Below are positions 60,250-64,000 of a stretch of DNA of 64,000 nucleotides, in pieces. Below the pieces are notes generated by a model that saw only the letters and a program-made list of their open reading frames with translations, made no database searches and was not told where the DNA came from. Origin of the DNA: UBA822 sp036336795 (GTDB taxonomy: Bacteria > Gemmatimonadota > Gemmatimonadetes > Longimicrobiales > Gaopeijiaceae); the NCBI GenBank assembly GCA_036336795.1, contig JAYZFL010000022.1, positions 1 to 64,000 of the forward strand, in the 5' to 3' direction. How positions within the stretch are numbered: the stretch's first letter is position 1; each line of letters begins with the position of its first letter. A program made the position numbers and the translations under genes.

Positions 60250-60870
60250 TCAACCGTCGGGAGTTGGCACGAGCATTCGATCTCCACAGAGTGGATTCAC
60301 GTCGTAGACGAACTGTACGGTCCCAAACTGATTCTCGATTGCCAGGAGCTCAAATTTACCGTAGAACGAACATAGAACTCCGAACCGATCTCGACTACGG
60401 TGCGTCCGAATGACATACGCCGAACCAGTTTCGAGAGTGACGGGCTCATCCTCCTTGTACGATAACGTGTCCTCTGGCGCTTCCCTCAAATCATCGAATC
60501 TGACACCTCGTAAAGGTGCAATTCCCGCTTCGCTATCTATTCCAAGAGCTCCTGGAGGAAGGAACACGAGCTCTCCCCCCTGAGTATCGAGCACTAAATC
60601 CCAAGCACCTGTCGATCCAGGAGACTCAATTCTGAGTGATCTGTGACCCTTGAAATCAAACGCAGAAGGAAGGTTCAGCTCAGGCCGAGCCATCGAGTAG
60701 ATCATGGCCGTATCTAGCTTGGATTCCACCCACTGCAGTTCGAATGGATTGCGTCCGCATGCCACGGTCAAAAGACCCAGGGTCCCGGTAGCGACACAGC
60801 AGAGAGCCGAACGCCATGCAATGAATTCTTTAGTCAACTGGACGTCTCGCGGTTGTGGTGAAGAACGCAT
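60250..60870 (-). CDS. Putative lipoprotein, unknown
   Basis: 206 residues from the ATG at 60870. A basic leader precedes a hydrophobic core and lipobox (CVATGTLGLLTVAC). The mature part is beta-rich with no cysteine pair of note: DLVLDTQGGELVFLPPGALG, ETGSAYVIRTHRSRDRFGV, and YGKFELLAIENQFGTVQFVYDVNP. It resembles no family I can name. It ends one base before the serS start. A hairpin lies immediately upstream of its start. Confidence 0.72.
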   Translation of the reverse strand: MRSSPQPRDVQLTKEFIAWRSALCCVATGTLGLLTVACGRNPFELQWVESKLDTAMIYSMARPELNLPSAFDFKGHRSLRIESPGSTGAWDLVLDTQGGELVFLPPGALGIDSEAGIAPLRGVRFDDLREAPEDTLSYKEDEPVTLETGSAYVIRTHRSRDRFGVLCSFYGKFELLAIENQFGTVQFVYDVNPLCGDRMLVPTPDG

Positions 60871-60872
60871 GT

Positions 60873-60892
60873 TCCGGGAAATAATCCCCGGA
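60873..60892. repeat. Perfect 6-bp inverted repeat at the start of the lipoprotein gene
   Basis: TCCGGG (60873-60878) and CCCGGA (60887-60892) are separated by 8 AT-rich bases, two bases upstream of the lipoprotein ATG. It could be an operator or a hairpin covering the ribosome-binding region; no Shine-Dalgarno sequence is evident. Confidence 0.5.
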
Positions 60893-60918
60893 TCAATGCT
60901 CCAAGTCCCTGACGTTCC

Positions 60919-60948
60919 TTGACTTCTACACCGTCTGCCGGGTAGGTT
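60919..60948 (+). promoter_or_regulatory. Candidate promoter of the plus-strand response regulator-manC unit
   Basis: TTGACT (60919-60924) and TAGGTT (60943-60948) with an 18-nt spacer lie 38 nt before the receiver gene, in the divergent gap shared with the minus-strand lipoprotein gene. Confidence 0.35.
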
Positions 60949-60985
60949 CCCGCCCCTAGTCCGATCCGAAGAAGAACCGAATTCC

Positions 60986-61388
60986 ATGCAAAACGCGGTG
61001 GAAGCTTCAGCCCCGCGAGGGCGCATCCTGGTCGCCGACGACGAGCCCTTTGTTCGCTCTATTCTCAAGACAGTCTTGGAGTCTAATTCCTTCCAGGTCG
61101 ACACGAAACCGGATGGCATGGCCGCGTTGGAAGCTGTTCAGGAAGCAGGCCGCTACGACCTGATCTTGTTGGACATTAATGATGCCTGGAGCCACCGGCC
61201 TTGAAGTTTTGGAGCAAATCCGTGGAATGGAGAAGCTAGAATCCACTCCGGTGGTTATCCTCACAGCCAAGGGTCAGGATACGGACCGACAGACCGCGCT
61301 CACGCTGGGAGCAAACGACTTTCTGACCAAGCCCTTTAGCCCCAAGAAACTTCTTGCCCGAATTAAAGAAATCCTCGACGAGGTCTGA
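60986..61388 (+). pseudogene. Receiver-only response regulator, frameshifted
   Basis: The first frame reads GRILVADDEPFVRSILKTVLE through DLILLDIN with acidic pocket D18/D19 and phospho-acceptor D63, then goes wrong and stops at 61204. A second frame from 61179 continues MMPGATGLEVLEQIRGME, VVILTAKGQDTD (switch Thr) and NDFLTKPFSPKKL (Lys) to 61388. Together they form one complete CheY-like receiver (about 130 aa) without an output domain. Relatives read DINMMPGATGLE, so two bases appear lost around 61178-61181. It may be a real mutation, an assembly error, or coupled re-initiation at the overlapping ATGATG. Confidence 0.85.
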
Positions 61389-62439
61389 CCTCCACCTATT
61401 CGTAACGATTCTCGCCGGAGGAATAGGAAGTCGTTTCTGGCCGGCAAGCACCCCGGCTCGTCCCAAACAACTACTTCCCCTTACATCCGACCGGCCATTG
61501 ATCGTGGACACGGTGCAACGGGCTCGACTCATGGTGCCTGACGAGCGAATCAAGATACTAACCGGCAAAGCACTAAAGGCACCGATCCTTGAAGCGGTTT
61601 CTGATTTGCACGAAAGCATTTTCATGGTGGAACCGCAAGCACGAGGAACAGCTCCCGCACTAGTCTGGGCAGCCTGGGAGATGTCCAAAGTGGATCCGGA
61701 TGCCGTGATCATTTCTATCCACGCCGATCACCTTATTCGACCAGAATCTGCTTTCGTGGAACTTCTTCATGACACAGCAGCATTGGCGGCAAGCACTGGC
61801 ATGTTGTTCACCATCTCCATACCCCCGACTCGTCCAGAGACGGGTTACGGGTACGTTGAGCCCGGAGCGGTATTGGCAGAAGCTTCTAAACATGATGCCT
61901 TCACCGTCGCATCTTTCAGAGAAAAACCCGACCAGACCACGGCGAGTGAATACGTCGAGCGCGGGCATCTGTGGAACAGCGGTATATTCGTATGGCGAGC
62001 GTCGACCTTTCTCTCAGAGGTAACCGCCGTCGCACCTGAAATCGGTGATCTGTTACCTCTACTTGATCGATCCTCGCCGGAGGAGTTCTTCACGCGGGTG
62101 CCTGCAGTTGCCGTCGACGTGGCTGTGCTCGAGAAGAGTGCCCGAGTCGCATCCATCCGCGCAAACTTCGAATGGGACGACGTGGGGACTTGGGAGGCAC
62201 TAGCTCGGACTCAAGAGCCTGACCTGAGCGGAAACGTTGTGGTAGGATCCGGTCACATTCTCGATGGCGTTAACAATGTGGTCTACGCCGAAGAAGGTAC
62301 GGTGGTCACCTACGGAGTAGACGATCTCATAGTCGTACAATCCGGCGGTATGATTCTCGTCACTCGTAAAGAACTCGCCGGGAACCTCAAGGATCTCTTA
62401 GGGCGACTTCCCAATAATGTTCGGGATGGATCATCCTAA
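61354..62439 (+). CDS. manC: Mannose-1-phosphate guanylyltransferase
   Basis: 361 residues making GDP-mannose for surface glycans. The nucleotide loop is ILAGGIGSRFWPAS near 19-32, with the pyrophosphorylase Lys in RPKQLLPL. EPQARGTAPALVWAAW, HADHLIRPESAF, ETGYGYVEPG, FREKPD and WNSGIFVW are sugar-nucleotidyltransferase signatures. The short C-terminal half-helix domain is like ManC without the isomerase domain. The start is weak: a TTG overlapping the receiver gene by 35 nt; no better start exists before ILAGG. TAATG joins it to the next gene. Confidence 0.92.
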   Translation: MPELKKSSTRSDLHLFVTILAGGIGSRFWPASTPARPKQLLPLTSDRPLIVDTVQRARLMVPDERIKILTGKALKAPILEAVSDLHESIFMVEPQARGTAPALVWAAWEMSKVDPDAVIISIHADHLIRPESAFVELLHDTAALAASTGMLFTISIPPTRPETGYGYVEPGAVLAEASKHDAFTVASFREKPDQTTASEYVERGHLWNSGIFVWRASTFLSEVTAVAPEIGDLLPLLDRSSPEEFFTRVPAVAVDVAVLEKSARVASIRANFEWDDVGTWEALARTQEPDLSGNVVVGSGHILDGVNNVVYAEEGTVVTYGVDDLIVVQSGGMILVTRKELAGNLKDLLGRLPNNVRDGSS

Positions 62440-63650
62440 TGGTGCTCTACCTCTTCGATGATCGACAAGCACGAAACTGGATGCCATTCACACTCACCCG
62501 GCCCGCCGGTGAGCTCATGTTCGGATGTCTACTCCTCCGTGAGAGAGCCGAAAGATTCTGGGGGAGACCCTGCACAGGCCAACTGGTGAACCCCTCCCTA
62601 GTCGGGTTCGATGAGGATGGGGCTCCACCCATCATCACTCACGTCACGATTGGTGTCGACGAACCACGGGTTCTGTTCTCCAGCCGTGCGGTTCCAGCTG
62701 TGGTTGACCCTCCGTGTGTCGACGATCCTGCCACTCTGACTATGAACGGCCACACCGTGGGTTGGGTTCTTCCCGCTGGAACCGATCTACCGGAGGGGGT
62801 TAGCGTCCTTGAGCCCGAAACTTCCCCTCCTGTGTTTCCACCCCTCGAGCTTTCCGGCCAGATCCTGGAAACCCCCTGGGAATTGATGGCAAGCAACGGA
62901 AATCAAATCCGATCCGACGTAGAAGATCTCTTCCCAGAGAGTCAATTCACACTCGCCGATGGAGTCCACCATTCCGGAACAGAAAACATATCGATCGAGC
63001 CAACAGCTCACGTGGAGGCCGGGGTCTACCTCGATGTGACCAAAGGGCCAATTCGGCTTGAAGATGGTGTGCGTATTTCGGCGTTCACGCGGCTTGTGGG
63101 TCCGCTCTTCATCGGAAAGGACACTCAGATTCTGGGCGGTACAATCAGAAACTCCAGCATCGGCCGCACTTGCCATGTGAAAGGTGAAGTGCAGAATTCC
63201 GTCCTCTTGGGATACTGTAATAAATCGCACGACGGATATCTCGGACACTCCTACCTCGGAAGGTGGGTCAACCTTGGTGCCCTCACCACAAACAGTGACC
63301 TCAAGAACAACTACAGTACAGTCCGAGTGAACACCGCGGATGGTCCGGTCGATACGGGACGGATCAAAGTCGGTTGCTTCCTAGCAGATCATGTGAAGAC
63401 CGGTGTCGGAACTCTGCTTCCGACAGGATGCATAGTGGGTGCCGGGAGCAACCTCTTCGGGGGATTGATGTCTTCCGTGTCTGTCCCACCTTTCAGTTGG
63501 GGGGGAGGCGAGAGTACGGAAGAATACCGTATCAACCAGTTCCTAGAGACGGCAGAGCACGCAATGTCGCGGAGAGATGTGGCACTCACAGCAGGAGGAA
63601 GAGCTGTTCTTTTGGCAGCCTGGAAGAGGACGCACCGAGGTAGCCAATGA
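62439..63650 (+). CDS. GlmU-like putative sugar nucleotidyltransferase with left-handed beta-helix
   Basis: 403 residues. The N-terminal half (YLFDDRQARNWMPFTLTRPAGELMFG) is the divergent nucleotidyltransferase seen in GlmU-like proteins of Bacteroidetes and relatives. It lacks the GXGTRM loop. From about 190 there are hexapeptide turns of a left-handed beta-helix (ISIEPTAHVEAGVYLDV, IRLEDGVRISAFTRLVGPLFIG, GRWVNLGALTTNSDLKNNY), as in acyl- and nucleotidyltransferases. The substrate is unknown. One base overlaps manC and its end overlaps the next gene (ATGA), so it is in a sugar-nucleotide operon. Confidence 0.85.
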   Translation: MVLYLFDDRQARNWMPFTLTRPAGELMFGCLLLRERAERFWGRPCTGQLVNPSLVGFDEDGAPPIITHVTIGVDEPRVLFSSRAVPAVVDPPCVDDPATLTMNGHTVGWVLPAGTDLPEGVSVLEPETSPPVFPPLELSGQILETPWELMASNGNQIRSDVEDLFPESQFTLADGVHHSGTENISIEPTAHVEAGVYLDVTKGPIRLEDGVRISAFTRLVGPLFIGKDTQILGGTIRNSSIGRTCHVKGEVQNSVLLGYCNKSHDGYLGHSYLGRWVNLGALTTNSDLKNNYSTVRVNTADGPVDTGRIKVGCFLADHVKTGVGTLLPTGCIVGAGSNLFGGLMSSVSVPPFSWGGGESTEEYRINQFLETAEHAMSRRDVALTAGGRAVLLAAWKRTHRGSQ

Positions 63651-64000
63651 AGGTCTGCGTTCTCGGAACAGGAAGTGCAGGAAACTCCACGCTTGTGGAG
63701 GCCGGAGAAACGCGAGTACTGGTTGATGCTGGCTTCAGCGGTCGAGATCTTGAGCGGAGACTCGCTTACGCTGGTCTCCTTCCCGAAGCGATCCACGGGA
63801 TCGTGATCACCCACGATCACGGCGATCACACTCGCGGAGCCGGTGTTTTCAGTCGACGCCATGGCACACCGATATACGTTACACGACCAACTCTTATAGC
63901 CTGTCCGAAGGTTTTTCTCGGTACCGAGAAAGTGGTCACATATCAAGTGGCGAGGCCGTTCACGATCGGCCAAATCAGAATCGAACCCTTCCTGACGATT
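63647..64000 (+). CDS. MBL-fold metallo-hydrolase, YycJ-like (partial)
   Basis: Open from the ATG at 63647 to the window edge (118 codons). It begins MKVCVLGTGSAGNSTLVEAG, then VLVDAGFSGRDLERRL and the metal motif ITHDHGDHTRGAGVF (HxHxDH). This start is characteristic of the YycJ/WalJ branch (predicted 5'-3' nuclease or phosphodiesterase). The remaining ligands lie beyond the edge. The start overlaps the stop of the GlmU-like gene. Confidence 0.88.
   Translation, partial: MKVCVLGTGSAGNSTLVEAGETRVLVDAGFSGRDLERRLAYAGLLPEAIHGIVITHDHGDHTRGAGVFSRRHGTPIYVTRPTLIACPKVFLGTEKVVTYQVARPFTIGQIRIEPFLTI

Noticed and set aside
1..64000. CRISPR arrays, insertion sequences, integrases, prophage or toxin-antitoxin genes
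   Set aside because: No repeat-spacer pattern, terminal repeats, transposase motifs or toxin families were seen on either strand.

Overview
The window reads as a compact, moderately GC-rich bacterial chromosome segment made almost entirely of housekeeping genes. About 50 protein genes and one tRNA are supported. From 664 to 54147 nearly everything is on the minus strand; the exceptions are one short lipoprotein gene near 26.8 kb and, beyond the minus-strand block, a membrane protein gene at 54.7 kb and the last 3 kb. Neighbours are commonly joined by 1-11 nt overlaps (GTGA, ATGA, TGATG). The organism is diderm: it has several lipoproteins, a heptose phosphatase (gmhB) and a complete mreBCD-mrdA-rodA set. 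The mix of DUF4175-like, DUF4159-like and exported amidotransferase-like proteins with a JAB-DinG helicase suggests Gemmatimonadota or a relative. This is an inference, since no rRNA lies in the window. No insertion sequence, phage, CRISPR array or resistance island was seen.

Layout in plus coordinates. 1-626: 5' part of a lipoprotein esterase, then tRNA-Ser. 0.8-3.8 kb: purH, purN and an MBL hydrolase. 3.9-7.7 kb: iscA-type gene, gmhB, selA and an Ig-like lipoprotein. 7.7-13.7 kb: valS, a membrane-anchored protein, a dapL-like aminotransferase, an FAH-family enzyme and a small membrane protein. 13.8-24.4 kb: an operon-like run read rsmI, DUF4159-like, DUF4175-like, TPR protein, exported amidotransferase-like protein, JAB-DinG helicase. 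24.6-26.4 kb: amidase and trxA. 27.2-33.3 kb: guaA, proS, a small membrane protein, hisS and folC. 33.3-39.7 kb: accD, rodA, mrdA, mreD, mreC, mreB. 39.9-44.5 kb: dut, M16 peptidase, pnp, rpsO. 44.6-52.2 kb: ribF, truB, rbfA, ylxP, infB, ylxQ-like, nusA, rimP. 52.3-54.1 kb: a phasin-like coiled-coil gene and murA. 54.7-60.9 kb: membrane coiled-coil protein, UvrD/PcrA helicase, histidine kinase, serS and a lipoprotein. 61.0-64.0 kb on plus: a frameshifted response regulator, manC, a GlmU-like protein and an MBL hydrolase running off the end.

Read 5' to 3' on the minus strand, the block from rimP down to guaA is a long superoperon-like series. It links translation initiation (nusA, infB, rbfA, truB), RNA turnover (rpsO-pnp), cell elongation (mre/rod), fatty acid and folate synthesis, aminoacyl-tRNA synthesis and GMP synthesis.

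The most notable observations are these. Two decayed gene stubs sit at operon joints: an N-terminal alanine dehydrogenase remnant in front of dut and a gatC remnant behind the UvrD helicase. A RadC-like JAB domain is fused to a DinG helicase whose first Fe-S cysteine is replaced. MurA has Asp in place of the fosfomycin-target Cys. A receiver-only response regulator is broken by a small frameshift. A promoter plus intrinsic terminator lies ahead of rimP-nusA. A four-gene exported or envelope cassette of unknown function (16.4-23.5 kb) is the best candidate for an undescribed system.
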